From Arhodomonas aquaeolei DSM 8974 (GTDB lineage Bacteria; Pseudomonadota; Gammaproteobacteria; Nitrococcales; Nitrococcaceae), in the NCBI RefSeq assembly GCF_000374645.1, contig NZ_KB894803.1:62001-126000 (forward strand): DNA of 64,000 nt. The letters run 5' to 3'. A program made the position numbers and the translations under genes. Below, one piece after another: positions 17,212-25,976 of this stretch (its first letter is position 1; every line of letters begins with the position of its first letter). The notes beneath the pieces are model-generated. The model searched no databases, was not told where the DNA came from, and saw only the letters and a program-made list of their open reading frames with translations.

Positions 17212-19398
17212 ATGGACGCCCTCGACGACGACATCTCGGATCTGCTCGCCCCCCTCAACGACGCCCAGCGCGAGGCGGTGGGTGCCCCCCTCGGCCACGC
17301 CCTGGTGCTCGCCGGCGCCGGCAGCGGCAAGACCCGCGTGCTCACCCACCGCGCGGCGTGGCTGGTGCGGGTCCACGGGGCTTCGCCCTGGTCCATCCTG
17401 GCGGTGACCTTCACCAACAAGGCGGCCGCGGAGATGCGCGGGCGCATCGAGTCGCTGCTCGGCATCAGCGGCGGTGGCATGTGGGTAGGCACCTTCCATG
17501 GCATCGCTCACCGGCTGCTGCGGCTGCACGCCGAGGAGGCCGGCCTGCCCAAGGGCTTCCAGATCCTCGACAGCGAGGACCAGCGCCGGCTGGTCAAGCG
17601 CGTGATGCGCGACGCCGGCGTCGACGACAAGCGCTATCCGGTGCGCCAGGTCCAGGGCTACATCAACGCCCGCAAGGACGAGGGCCGGCGTGCCGGTGAG
17701 CTCGACACCGACGACGCCTACACCGCGACCCTGGTCGAGCTTTATGGCGCCTACGACTCGGCCTGCCGGTCCGCCGGCGTGGTGGACTTTCCGGAGCTGC
17801 TGCTGCGCTGCTGCGAGATGTGGCGTGCCCACCCGGAGCTGCTCGATCACTACCGGCGCCGCTTCCGCCATGTGCTCATCGATGAGTTCCAGGACACCAA
17901 CGGCATCCAGTACGACTGGCTGCGCCTGATCGCCGCCGAGGACGCGGACGTGTTCGTCGTCGGCGACGACGACCAGTCCATCTACGGCTGGCGCGGCGCG
18001 CGGGTGGAGAACCTGCAGCGCTACCAGCGCGACTACCCGGACACGCAGGTGCTGCGCCTGGAGCAGAACTACCGCTCCACGCGCACGATCCTGGACGCCG
18101 CCAACCACCTCATCGCCCACAACAGCGACCGCCTGGGCAAGTCGCTGTGGACGGACGGCGGCCAGGGCCATCCGATCAGCGTGTATGCCGCGTTCAACGA
18201 GCAGGACGAGGCGCGCTTCGTGGTCGAGCGCATCCGCGCTATGACCGAGGAAGAGGGCTACTCACGCAGCGACTTCGCCATCCTCTACCGCTCCAACGCC
18301 CAGTCCCGCACCTTCGAGGAGGCGCTGATCGGCAACCGCGTGACCTACCGCGTCTATGGCGGGCTGCGGTTCTTCGAGCGCGCCGAGATCAAGGATGCGC
18401 TGGCCTACCTGCGGCTGGTGGACAACCGCCACGACGACGCCTCGCTGGAGCGGGTGATCAACACCCCGGCGCGGGGCATCGGCGCGCGCACCGTCGAGGC
18501 CATCCGCACGGCCGCACGCACCCAGGGGATCAGCCTGTGGGAGGCGGCCCGCGGGGTCACCGGGCCCGGTGGGCTGTCGGCCCGCGCGGCACGGTCCGTG
18601 TCCTCGTTCATCGAGCTGGTGGACGATCTCGCTGCGCGCACCGCCGGGCAGTCCCTGCCGGACCAGGTGGAGACGGTGCTCGAGGTCAGCGGCCTGCGCG
18701 GCGCGCTGGAGAAGGAGGGCTCCGAGCGCGCCCGGGACCGGCTGGAGAACCTGGACGAGCTGATCAGCGCGGCGCGCACCTTCGAGCAGGAGGGCGAGAT
18801 CGCCGAGGACATGCCGCCGATCACCGCGTTCCTGGCCCACGCCGCCCTCGAGGCCGGCGAGGGGCAGGGCGACGACGGCGAGGCCTGCGTCCAGCTCATG
18901 ACCCTGCACTCCGCCAAGGGCCTGGAGTTCCGGGTGGTCTTCCTCGCCGGCATGGAGGAGGGGCTGTTCCCCCACCGCATGTCCATGGACGAGCCCGGGC
19001 GGCTGGAGGAGGAACGGCGCCTCGCCTACGTGGGCGTGACCCGCGCCCGCGAGCGGCTGTTCCTCAGCCACGCCGAACGCCGCCGCCTGCACGGGCGCGA
19101 CGAGTACACCCTGCCGTCGCGTTTCGTCGGCGAGCTGCCCCCGGAACTCACCGAGATGGTCCGCGCGCGTTTCTCCGTGACCGGCCCCGGTGCCGTGCAG
19201 CGCCCGGTTGCCGCCTCGGCCGACGACGACGCGGATGGGGGGTTCGACCTCGGCCAGCGCGTGAGTCACCGCAAGTTCGGCGAGGGCACCGTGCTCAGCT
19301 ACGAGGGCAGCGGCCCCGGCGCGCGGGTGCAGGTGCACTTCGACACCGCCGGCACCAAGTGGCTGGTGGCCTCCTTCGCCAACCTCCAGGCCTGCTGA
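17212..19398 (+). CDS. uvrD: DNA helicase II
   Basis: This 728-residue superfamily 1A helicase unwinds DNA 3' to 5' in nucleotide-excision and mismatch repair. Motifs in order are Walker A GAGSGKTR (near residue 36), motif Ia FTNKAAAEMRGR, motif Ic GTFHGIAHRLLR, Walker B DEFQDTN, motif III GDDDQSIYGWRGA, motif IV YRSTRTI, motif V TLHSAKGLEF and motif VI RRLAYVGVTRARERL. The C-terminus carries the UvrD/PcrA Tudor-like segment (VSHRKFGEGTVLSYEG). ATG at 17212 gives the family start MDxxxxxLLxxLNDAQREAV. A perfect GC hairpin (19553-19577) lies between its stop and the convergent BMP gene. Confidence 0.96.
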   Translation: MDALDDDISDLLAPLNDAQREAVGAPLGHALVLAGAGSGKTRVLTHRAAWLVRVHGASPWSILAVTFTNKAAAEMRGRIESLLGISGGGMWVGTFHGIAHRLLRLHAEEAGLPKGFQILDSEDQRRLVKRVMRDAGVDDKRYPVRQVQGYINARKDEGRRAGELDTDDAYTATLVELYGAYDSACRSAGVVDFPELLLRCCEMWRAHPELLDHYRRRFRHVLIDEFQDTNGIQYDWLRLIAAEDADVFVVGDDDQSIYGWRGARVENLQRYQRDYPDTQVLRLEQNYRSTRTILDAANHLIAHNSDRLGKSLWTDGGQGHPISVYAAFNEQDEARFVVERIRAMTEEEGYSRSDFAILYRSNAQSRTFEEALIGNRVTYRVYGGLRFFERAEIKDALAYLRLVDNRHDDASLERVINTPARGIGARTVEAIRTAARTQGISLWEAARGVTGPGGLSARAARSVSSFIELVDDLAARTAGQSLPDQVETVLEVSGLRGALEKEGSERARDRLENLDELISAARTFEQEGEIAEDMPPITAFLAHAALEAGEGQGDDGEACVQLMTLHSAKGLEFRVVFLAGMEEGLFPHRMSMDEPGRLEEERRLAYVGVTRARERLFLSHAERRRLHGRDEYTLPSRFVGELPPELTEMVRARFSVTGPGAVQRPVAASADDDADGGFDLGQRVSHRKFGEGTVLSYEGSGPGARVQVHFDTAGTKWLVASFANLQAC

Positions 19399-19552
19399 GC
19401 GCGGCGGGCGGCTTTTCCCGGCGGTGGGCTACTGCCCTTGTCCCGACCGGATTTCCGATGAGGGATTGCCTGGAGCCTGGGCCTGACCTTCTCAAGGCGG
19501 TGCCGTGCCCGGTCGCCGGATGCGGGGGCACGGCGGGTACGGAAGGGACAGC

Positions 19553-19577
19553 GGGGACGGGGGTAGACCCCGTCCCC
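19553..19577. terminator. 10-bp GC hairpin downstream of BMP-family gene
   Basis: GGGGACGGGG (19553-19562) pairs perfectly with CCCCGTCCCC (19568-19577); the loop is GTAGA. It begins 7 nt after the stop of the binding-protein gene (minus strand) and also lies downstream of the convergent uvrD. No U-tract follows, so it may be a non-canonical terminator or a 3'-end stabiliser. Confidence 0.55.
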
Positions 19578-19584
19578 GTGGGGG

Positions 19585-20703
19585 CTACTTCTTGGGCAGC
19601 TTGGAGGCGACGCCCTCGACGTAGTAGTCCATCTTCAGCAGTGCCTCGTCGGAGAGGGTTTCGCCCTCCTTCGCCTTGACGCTGCCGTCCTTCGCGACCA
19701 CCGGGCCGCCGAAGGGCTGGAGCTCGCCGTTGACGATCGCCTCCCGGGCCTTCATCACCTCCTGGCGTACGTCATCCGGGACGTCGCTGCTGAGCTCGGC
19801 GAGGTCGACCATGCCCGAGGCGATGCCGCCCCAGACGTCGCGGGAGGTCCAGGTGCCGTTGAGCACCTCGCGGGCGCGCTTGGTGTAGAAATCGCCCCAC
19901 TGGTGGACCACCGCGGTGAGCTGGCTGTCGCCGCCGTACTTGGACATGTCCGAGTGGTAGGCGATGGCGTACTTGTCCCGCTCCGCGGCGGCCTGCACCA
20001 CCGCATGGGAGTCGGTGTGGTGGGTCACCACGTCCGCGCCCTGATCCATCAGGGTCTCCGCCGCCTGGCGGGCCTTGGCCGGGTCGTACCAGGCGTTGAT
20101 CCAGATGACGTTGACCGTCGCGTCCGGGTTCACCGAACGGGCGCCGCGGGTGAAGGCGTTGATCGCGCGGACGACCTCCGGGATCGGGAAGGCGGCGACG
20201 AAGCCGAGTTTGTTCGTCTCGGTCATCTCGCCGGCGATCATGCCCGCGAGGTAGCGGCCCTCGTAGAGCCGGGGCATGTAGGTGCCGACGTTCTTGGCCC
20301 GCTTGTAGCCGGTGGCGTGCTCGAAGACCGTGTTCGGGAACCGCTTGGCGACCTTGATCGTCGGGTTCATGTAGCCGAACGAGGTGGTGAAGATGAGGTC
20401 CGCGCCGCCGGAGGCGAGCTGGCGGATCACGCGCTCGGCGTCCGCGCCCTCGGGCACGTTCTCCACGAACTGGGTGGTGACCTTGTCGCCCAGCCGCTCC
20501 TCCATGGCCTTGCGGCCCTGGTCGTGCTGGTACGACCAGCCCGCGTCACCGATGGGGCTGACGTAGACGAAGCCCACCTTGATGTGGTCCTTGGGTTTCA
20601 GGTCGATGCCGTCCGAGGCGGCCAGCGTGGCTGTGGAGAATGCCGCCGCGGTCAGCCCGGTGGTGAGCGCGAGCAGCGCCCGTTTGAGTCTGCCGTGTCG
20701 CAT
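19585..20703 (-). CDS. BMP-family ABC transporter substrate-binding protein
   Basis: This 372-residue periplasmic protein has a Sec signal peptide (about residues 1-29, cleavage near TLAASDG) and a BMP/Med-type binding fold (KVGFVYVSPIGDAGWSYQHDQGR, GGADLIFTTSFGYM). BMP proteins deliver purine nucleosides and related ligands to ABC importers. It is the last gene of a four-gene unit: ATPase, two permeases, then this gene 43 bp downstream. That is opposite to the more common order with the binding protein first. A perfect hairpin follows 7 nt after the stop, possibly raising mRNA stability for this high-demand component. A nucleoside substrate is inferred from the family. Confidence 0.92.
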   Translation of the reverse strand: MRHGRLKRALLALTTGLTAAAFSTATLAASDGIDLKPKDHIKVGFVYVSPIGDAGWSYQHDQGRKAMEERLGDKVTTQFVENVPEGADAERVIRQLASGGADLIFTTSFGYMNPTIKVAKRFPNTVFEHATGYKRAKNVGTYMPRLYEGRYLAGMIAGEMTETNKLGFVAAFPIPEVVRAINAFTRGARSVNPDATVNVIWINAWYDPAKARQAAETLMDQGADVVTHHTDSHAVVQAAAERDKYAIAYHSDMSKYGGDSQLTAVVHQWGDFYTKRAREVLNGTWTSRDVWGGIASGMVDLAELSSDVPDDVRQEVMKAREAIVNGELQPFGGPVVAKDGSVKAKEGETLSDEALLKMDYYVEGVASKLPKK

Positions 20704-20746
20704 GGATTGCCCTCCTGATGATGCGTCGTCGGCCGCGGCACCGCCG

Positions 20747-21679
20747 TCAGCCGGTGGCGAAGAACGGTTTGGTGAGCGAGGCCGGGCGGTTGAGCCGCAG
20801 CTTCGTCCGGTCCCGCGAGAGTATGACCAGTACCACGATGGTCGCGATATAGGGCAGGCTGGAGAGCGCCTGCGAGGGGATGGGCACGCCCAGCCCCTGC
20901 AGCTCGAAGCCCAGCCGCGTGATGCCGCCGAACAGGTAGGCCCCCGCCATCACGCGCCCCGGGCGCCAGGAGGCGAAGACCACCAGCGCCACCGCGATCC
21001 AGCCGCGCCCGGCGACCAGCCCCTCCACCCAGAGGTGGGGCTCGACCAGCGACATGTACGCCCCGCCGAGCCCGGCCAGGGCACCGCCGGAGAGCACCGC
21101 CAGGTAGCGGATGCCGATCACCCGGTAGCCCATCGCGTGTGCCGATTCCGGTGACTCGCCCACCGCGCGCATCACCAGCCCTGCCCGGGTATGGTAGGTG
21201 AAATAGATCACCGCCGCGCCGATCGCGATGCTGAGGTAGACCATCGGGTCCTGCTGAAAGAGGATCGGCCCGAGCACCGGGATGTCGGAGAGCAGCGGGA
21301 TGTGCAGCTTGGCCAGGCCCTGGATGCCTTCGCCCTCGTAGGGCCGGCCCATGAACGCCGACAGGCCGACGCCGAAGATGGTCAGCGCGAGTCCGGAGGC
21401 GACCTGGTTGGCGCGGAAGGTCTGGGTGAGCAGCGCGAACAGCGATGCCATCGCCGCCCCGGCGAGCATGGACACGGCGAAGCCGGCAATCTGGCTGTCG
21501 GTCTCGACGAAGGCGATGAAGCCGCTCACCGCCCCCACCAGCATCATGCCCTCGGTGCCGAGGTTGAGCACCCCGGTCTTCTCGGCGAGGAACTCGCCGA
21601 GGCCGGCGAGCACCAGCGGCGTGCCCATGACCAGCGTCGCCGCAAGCCAGGTGACGATGTTGAAGCCCGCGATCTCCAT
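20747..21679 (-). CDS. BMP-type ABC transporter permease 2 (NupQ/YufQ-like)
   Basis: This is a 310-residue integral membrane permease with about eight to nine hydrophobic helices. Its family signature near the N-terminus is [20 protein letters not shown], typical of the RbsC/YufQ group. Later conserved blocks are [15 protein letters not shown] and [14 protein letters not shown]. Its ATG (21679-21677) overlaps the stop of the upstream permease by one base (TGATG), so the two are translationally coupled. With permease 1 and the double ATPase it forms the importer core. Confidence 0.9.
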   Translation of the reverse strand: MEIAGFNIVTWLAATLVMGTPLVLAGLGEFLAEKTGVLNLGTEGMMLVGAVSGFIAFVETDSQIAGFAVSMLAGAAMASLFALLTQTFRANQVASGLALTIFGVGLSAFMGRPYEGEGIQGLAKLHIPLLSDIPVLGPILFQQDPMVYLSIAIGAAVIYFTYHTRAGLVMRAVGESPESAHAMGYRVIGIRYLAVLSGGALAGLGGAYMSLVEPHLWVEGLVAGRGWIAVALVVFASWRPGRVMAGAYLFGGITRLGFELQGLGVPIPSQALSSLPYIATIVVLVILSRDRTKLRLNRPASLTKPFFATG

Positions 21680-22761
21680 CAGTTCGTCCCCTCCTGACTG
21701 CGCCGGGCCATGCGTAGGCGGAAATTCACGAAAAAGTCCACGGCGAGGATGAAGAACAGCAGCATCCCCTGGAACACACCGGTAACGGAATCCGGCACCT
21801 GCAGTGCGATCTGCGCACTCTCGCCGCCGAGGTAGATCAGTGCCATGAGCAGCCCGGCGAACAGGATGCCCACCGGGTGCAGCCGCCCGAGGTAGGCGAC
21901 GATGATGGCGGCGAAGCCGTACTCCGGCGAGATGTCCGGCAGCAGCTGGCCGATAGGGCCGGCGACCTCGTTGACGCCGGCGAGCCCGGCGGCGCCGCCA
22001 CCGATGAGCAGGCTCAGCCAGGTCATGCGCGAGGCGTTGATGCCGGCGTAGTGGGCGGCGTCCGGCGCCAGCCCGGCGGTGCGGATCTGGAAGCCCAGAT
22101 ACAGCCGCGAGAGCAGGAAGTACAGGCCCACAAGCGCACCCAGGGCGATCAGGAACGAGGGGTTCATGCGGATGCCCTCGATCAGTGGCGACCAGGTGGC
22201 GGACTCGCTGAACAGCCGGGACTCGGGGAAGCCGAAGCCCTCCGGGTTCTGAAGCGGCCCGTTGACCAGGTAGACCAGCAGCAGCTCGGCGACGTAGACC
22301 AGCATCAGGCTGACCAGGATCTCGCTGGTGTTGAAGCGCGTGCGCAGCAGCGCGGGGATCGCCGCCCAGGCCATGCCGCCGAGGGTGCCGGCGAGGAGCA
22401 TCAGCGGCAGCACCCACCAGGCGTCGACGCCGTGGAAGACCAGCGCCACGGTACCGCCGCAGATGCCGCCGAGCACCAGCTGGCCCTCGGCGCCGATATT
22501 CCACACACCGGCGCGGAAGCCCACGGTCAGGCCCGCGGCGATCAGGATCAGCGGTGCGGCCTTGATGGTGAGCTCACCGAGCCCGTAGAGGCTGTTCACG
22601 GGCTGGATGAAGAACACGTAGAAGGCGTTGAGCGGGGCCTTGCCGAGGGCGGCGAAGATCACCAGCCCGAAGGCGAGGGTCAGCGCGCCGGCGATCAGCG
22701 GCGCCGCGTAGAGCATGGCCCGGGAGGGCTCGGGGCGTTTCTCGAACTTAAGCGACATCAT
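21679..22761 (-). CDS. BMP-type ABC transporter permease 1 (NupP/YufP-like)
   Basis: This 360-residue permease has about eight to nine membrane helices. The family block GFRAGVWNIGAEGQLVLGGI lies near residue 85 and a second conserved loop (AGLAPDAAHYAGIN) near residue 240. Its first codons overlap the end of the ATPase gene by 14 bp, and its stop overlaps the next permease's start, so the three core genes are tightly coupled. Two adjacent ATGs (22761 and 22758) are both possible starts. Confidence 0.9.
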   Translation of the reverse strand: MMSLKFEKRPEPSRAMLYAAPLIAGALTLAFGLVIFAALGKAPLNAFYVFFIQPVNSLYGLGELTIKAAPLILIAAGLTVGFRAGVWNIGAEGQLVLGGICGGTVALVFHGVDAWWVLPLMLLAGTLGGMAWAAIPALLRTRFNTSEILVSLMLVYVAELLLVYLVNGPLQNPEGFGFPESRLFSESATWSPLIEGIRMNPSFLIALGALVGLYFLLSRLYLGFQIRTAGLAPDAAHYAGINASRMTWLSLLIGGGAAGLAGVNEVAGPIGQLLPDISPEYGFAAIIVAYLGRLHPVGILFAGLLMALIYLGGESAQIALQVPDSVTGVFQGMLLFFILAVDFFVNFRLRMARRSQEGTN

Positions 22762-24331
22762 GCGCGCCCTCCCGCGTCGAGCCGCCGTCCGCGCCCGGGA
22801 ACAGTCCGCCCATCCAGCGGCCGACCTCCTCGTAGGACGTCTCCGCCACCGGTTTCGCCGGCGACAGGTGGCCGTTGAAGATCACCGCCACCCGGTCGCT
22901 GATCTCGAAGAGCTCGTCCAGGTCCTCGGAGAAGACCAGCAGGGCGCAGCCCTGCGCGCGCAGGTCCACCAGCGCCTGGTGGATGGCCGCGGCGGCGCCC
23001 ACGTCCACGCCCCAGGTGGGCTGGCCCGCGATCAGTACCCGCGGGTGCTGCTCGATCTCGCGGCCGACGATGAACTTCTGCAGGTTGCCGCCGGAGAGGC
23101 TGCGCGCCTGGGCATCCACGCTCGGCGTGCGCACGTCGAAGCGCTCGCGGATGCGTTCGGCCAGCTGCCGGGCACGGGCGAAACGGATGAAGCCTCGTCC
23201 CACAAGACCCTGGTAGGCGCCGGTGAGCAGGGTGTTCTCCACCAGGTCCATGTCCGGCACGGAGCCTCGGCCGAGACGTTCCTCCGGCACGAAGGCGATA
23301 CCGCGGCGGCGGCGCTCGGCGGGGTCGAGGCCGCCCACGGCCTCGTCGCCGAGGCGGATGCGGGTGGGATCCCCGCTGGTGTCCTCGCCGGAGAGCAGCC
23401 GCATCAGCTCCGCCTGGCCGTTGCCGGACACCCCGGCGATACCCATGACCTCGCCGCCGTGCACGTCCAGGTTCATGTCCACCAGGCTCACGCCGAAGGG
23501 GTCGTCGGTGGGTCGTGAGAGCCCGTCGAGGCGGAGCACCGGCGCCGGTGTGGGGGTACTCGCCGGACGCTCGGCGCGGGGGATTTCGCTGCCGATCATC
23601 ATCTCCGCGAGTGAGTGCGGCGTCTCCTCGCGGGGGTCGCAGTGGGCGGAGACGCGCCCGTGGCGGAGTACCGTCGCCGACTCGCAGAGCTGCTGGATCT
23701 CGGCGAGCTTGTGACTGATGTAGAGGATGCTGATGCCCTCGTCACGGAGCTGGCGCAGGGTCGTGAACAGCCGCTCGATCTCGGTCGGCGTGAGCACCGA
23801 GGTGGGCTCGTCCATGATCAGCAGTCCGGGGTGCTGGAGCAGGCAGCGCACGATCTCCACGCGCTGGCGCTCGCCCACGGAGAGCTTGAGCACGGTGCGT
23901 CGCGGGTCCAGCGGCAGGCCATACAGCTCGGAGACCTCTACGATGCGGTCGTCGAGGTTGCGCGGATCATCGTTCACGTCCTCGAGGCCCAGGGCGATGT
24001 TCTCGGCGATGGTCAGGGTCTCGAACAGCGAGAAGTGCTGGAAGACCATGCCGATGCCCAGGTGGCGCGCCTGCGCCGGGGTGGCGATGGTAACCGGGTC
24101 GCCCTCCCAGTGGATGCGGCCTTCGTCGGGCTGGTGAACGCCGTACATGCACTTCACCAGCGTGCTCTTGCCGGCGCCGTTCTCGCCCAGCAGTGCGTGG
24201 ATCTCCCCGGGCATCACCCGGAGGTCGACGTCCTCGTTGGCCACCACGCCCGGGAAGCGCTTGGTCACGCCCTCCAGCTCCAGACGCGGTATCACGGGCC
24301 GGTCCGCGGCGTCATGCGCCGTTGCATTCAT
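22748..24331 (-). CDS. BMP-type ABC transporter double ATPase (NupO/YufO-like)
   Basis: This 527-residue protein has two fused nucleotide-binding halves. The first is canonical: Walker A GENGAGKST (near 50), signature LSVGERQRVEIV and Walker B LLIMDEPTSVL. The second half has a degenerate Walker A (GVSGNGQAEL), the signature LSGGNLQKFI and an altered Walker B (VLIAGQPTWG), as is usual in sugar- and BMP-type importers. It is the first gene of the operon, preceded by a 468-bp AT-rich spacer that must hold the promoter. It drives import through the two permeases downstream. Confidence 0.93.
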   Translation of the reverse strand: MNATAHDAADRPVIPRLELEGVTKRFPGVVANEDVDLRVMPGEIHALLGENGAGKSTLVKCMYGVHQPDEGRIHWEGDPVTIATPAQARHLGIGMVFQHFSLFETLTIAENIALGLEDVNDDPRNLDDRIVEVSELYGLPLDPRRTVLKLSVGERQRVEIVRCLLQHPGLLIMDEPTSVLTPTEIERLFTTLRQLRDEGISILYISHKLAEIQQLCESATVLRHGRVSAHCDPREETPHSLAEMMIGSEIPRAERPASTPTPAPVLRLDGLSRPTDDPFGVSLVDMNLDVHGGEVMGIAGVSGNGQAELMRLLSGEDTSGDPTRIRLGDEAVGGLDPAERRRRGIAFVPEERLGRGSVPDMDLVENTLLTGAYQGLVGRGFIRFARARQLAERIRERFDVRTPSVDAQARSLSGGNLQKFIVGREIEQHPRVLIAGQPTWGVDVGAAAAIHQALVDLRAQGCALLVFSEDLDELFEISDRVAVIFNGHLSPAKPVAETSYEEVGRWMGGLFPGADGGSTREGAHDVA

Positions 24332-24799
24332 GATCGAGTGTGCTCCCCGTTTCGTGCCCCGTTATGCCCCGCACTGGTGATACGGGTGCCCACGGCTGGT
24401 GCAGCCATCCGTTAGTGTGCCCGTTTCAGTGCGTTCGTCCAGTTGTCTACGAGGTCTGCCCGTAAAAGTAAGCATGATGCATGCCATGTTGTCCCCAGTT
24501 GTGGTCCGGGAATGGTTCGGAACATGGCGAACAGGGAGTGGTAATCCCGTTGCGGGGTACGCGGGCGTTCATGGCTCTCCTCCGGTGGCCGCGGGTGCGG
24601 CGCACAATTGTTGTCTCTCTGGGTGACAGGTTGTCTCTATTATTCTTTCAATCTGGTCGACAATTAGTCGCCGTGATTGGTTACACATAAAACTGGCCGC
24701 GTGTGCAGCCAAAGTCAACCATCAATGGGAGGGGGTGCCGGAGTGAGGGGCGGGAAGGCAGGCGGCGGGGCCCGCAAGGGGCCCCGCCGGGGGCGTGGC
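24332..24799. other. 468-bp intergenic region upstream of the BMP transporter
   Basis: No gene is supported. From about 24600 to 24690 the sequence is strikingly AT-rich, with TTGTCTCT at 24611-24618 and 24631-24638 (20 bp apart) and the palindrome ACAATTGT at 24604-24611. On the minus strand TTGTCG followed 15-16 bp later by TAATAG is a plausible promoter for the transporter. The sequence does not match the conserved core of purine riboswitches. The stretch 24730-24799 belongs to the 3' end of the takP transcript. Confidence 0.5.
24764..24788. terminator. 10-bp GC hairpin after takP-like gene
   Basis: GGCGGGGCCC (24764-24773) pairs perfectly with GGGCCCCGCC (24779-24788) around the 5-nt loop GCAAG. 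It lies 11 nt after the stop of the TRAP binding-protein gene, the last of its operon. No U-tract follows. It matches the form of the hairpins after the other two binding-protein genes. Confidence 0.6.
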
Positions 24800-25924
24800 T
24801 CAGGAGTCGTCGGTCTCCAGGCCGAGCTTGGAGGTGTCGACACGGCGCAGTGCGAAGTCCGTGTAGGCGAGCTCGTTGGTGCCGTGCCAGGCGTACTGGC
24901 TGTCGCGGAAGTCCTTCCAGTGCTTGTAGACCTTGGCCCAGGTCTTGTTCTCCGCGGCCATGCCCTCGTACATCTCGAAGGCGTTCTTCTGCGCCGCCGC
25001 CATGATCTCGTCGCTGAACTTGCGCAGCTTCACGCCCCGCTCGACGAGCTTGTTGAGCGCGATGGGGTTGAGATAGTCGTAGTGGGCGACCATGCGCACG
25101 TTGGAGTCGGCCGCCGCGATCCGGATCGCCTCCTTGTAGGAGTCCGGGAGCTTGTCGTAGGCGTCCTTGTTCACGTAGATCGAGAACATGGCGCTCGGCT
25201 CCCACCAGGACGGATAGTAGTAGTTCTTGGCGACCTGCCAGAAGCCCAGACGCTCGTCGTCGTAGGGGCCGACGAACTCGGTGGCGTCGATCACGCCGCG
25301 CTCCAGCGCCGGATAGATCTCCGCGGCCGCGAGGGTCTGCACGTTGACCCCGAGGCTGGACATGATCTTGCCGCCGAAGCCGGGGATGCGCATCTTCAGG
25401 CCCTTGAGGTCGGCCAGGCCGTCGACACGCTTGCGGAACCAGCCGCCCATCTGCGTGGTGGTGTTGCCGCCGGGGAAGGCCTTGATGTTGAAGTTCGAGA
25501 AGACCTCGTTGTTCAGCAGCTCGCTGCCGCCGCCGTAGTACATCCACGCGTTCTGCATGCGGGTGGTCATGCCGAAGGGAATGGCGGTGTCCAGCGCCAG
25601 GGTCGGCTCCTTGCCTACGTAGTAGTAGGACGCCGTGTGGCCCATCTCCGCGGTGCCGGACTGGCAGGCGTCGAGGACCTGGAGGCCGCCGACGAGCTCG
25701 CCCGCGGCGTAGGTGCGTACGTCGAAGCGGCCCTCGGTGAGCATGGACAGGCGCTTGCAGAAGTCCTCGGCGCCGCCGTAGAGGGTCTCGAGGCTGGTCG
25801 GCCAGCTCGTGGCCATGCGCCAGCGGATGCGCGGGCCCTGGGCGTGGACGTACGGGGCGCCGACGGCGGCGGCGCCGGCCACCGCGCCGGCACCGGCGGA
25901 CTTGACGAAGTCACGACGTTTCAT
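24800..25924 (-). CDS. TRAP transporter 2-oxoacid-binding protein (TakP-like)
   Basis: This 374-residue periplasmic protein has an N-terminal signal with a Tat-like pair (MKRRDFVKSAGAGAV), cleaved near VHAQG. The mature sequence closely follows TakP, the Rhodobacter binding protein for 2-oxoacids: GGAEDFCKRLSMLTEGRFDV, TASYYYVGKEPTLAL, the substrate-contact region FPGGNTTTQMGGWFR and ATEFVGPYDDERLGF. It is the last gene of a Q-M-P TRAP operon with a 52-bp gap after dctM that contains a hairpin, and it is followed by another hairpin. Monocarboxylate 2-oxoacids such as pyruvate are the likely cargo, taken up with a Na+ gradient. The exact substrate is inference. Confidence 0.9.
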   Translation of the reverse strand: MKRRDFVKSAGAGAVAGAAAVGAPYVHAQGPRIRWRMATSWPTSLETLYGGAEDFCKRLSMLTEGRFDVRTYAAGELVGGLQVLDACQSGTAEMGHTASYYYVGKEPTLALDTAIPFGMTTRMQNAWMYYGGGSELLNNEVFSNFNIKAFPGGNTTTQMGGWFRKRVDGLADLKGLKMRIPGFGGKIMSSLGVNVQTLAAAEIYPALERGVIDATEFVGPYDDERLGFWQVAKNYYYPSWWEPSAMFSIYVNKDAYDKLPDSYKEAIRIAAADSNVRMVAHYDYLNPIALNKLVERGVKLRKFSDEIMAAAQKNAFEMYEGMAAENKTWAKVYKHWKDFRDSQYAWHGTNELAYTDFALRRVDTSKLGLETDDS

Positions 25925-25950
25925 GAGAGCTCTCCTCGTCGGGTTGTTGT

Positions 25951-25975
25951 GCGGCCACCCCCCTCGGATGGCCGC
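25951..25975. promoter_or_regulatory. intercistronic hairpin between dctM and takP-like gene
   Basis: GCGGCCA (25951-25957) pairs with TGGCCGC (25969-25975) around an 11-nt loop, just after the dctM stop codon and before the binding-protein gene. In transporter operons such hairpins often create unequal expression, here favouring the binding protein. Confidence 0.4.
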
Positions 25976-25976
25976 G

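Noticed and set aside
24332-24799. Purine riboswitch upstream of the BMP transporter
   Set aside because: The conserved loop and junction sequences of purine riboswitches were not found on either strand.
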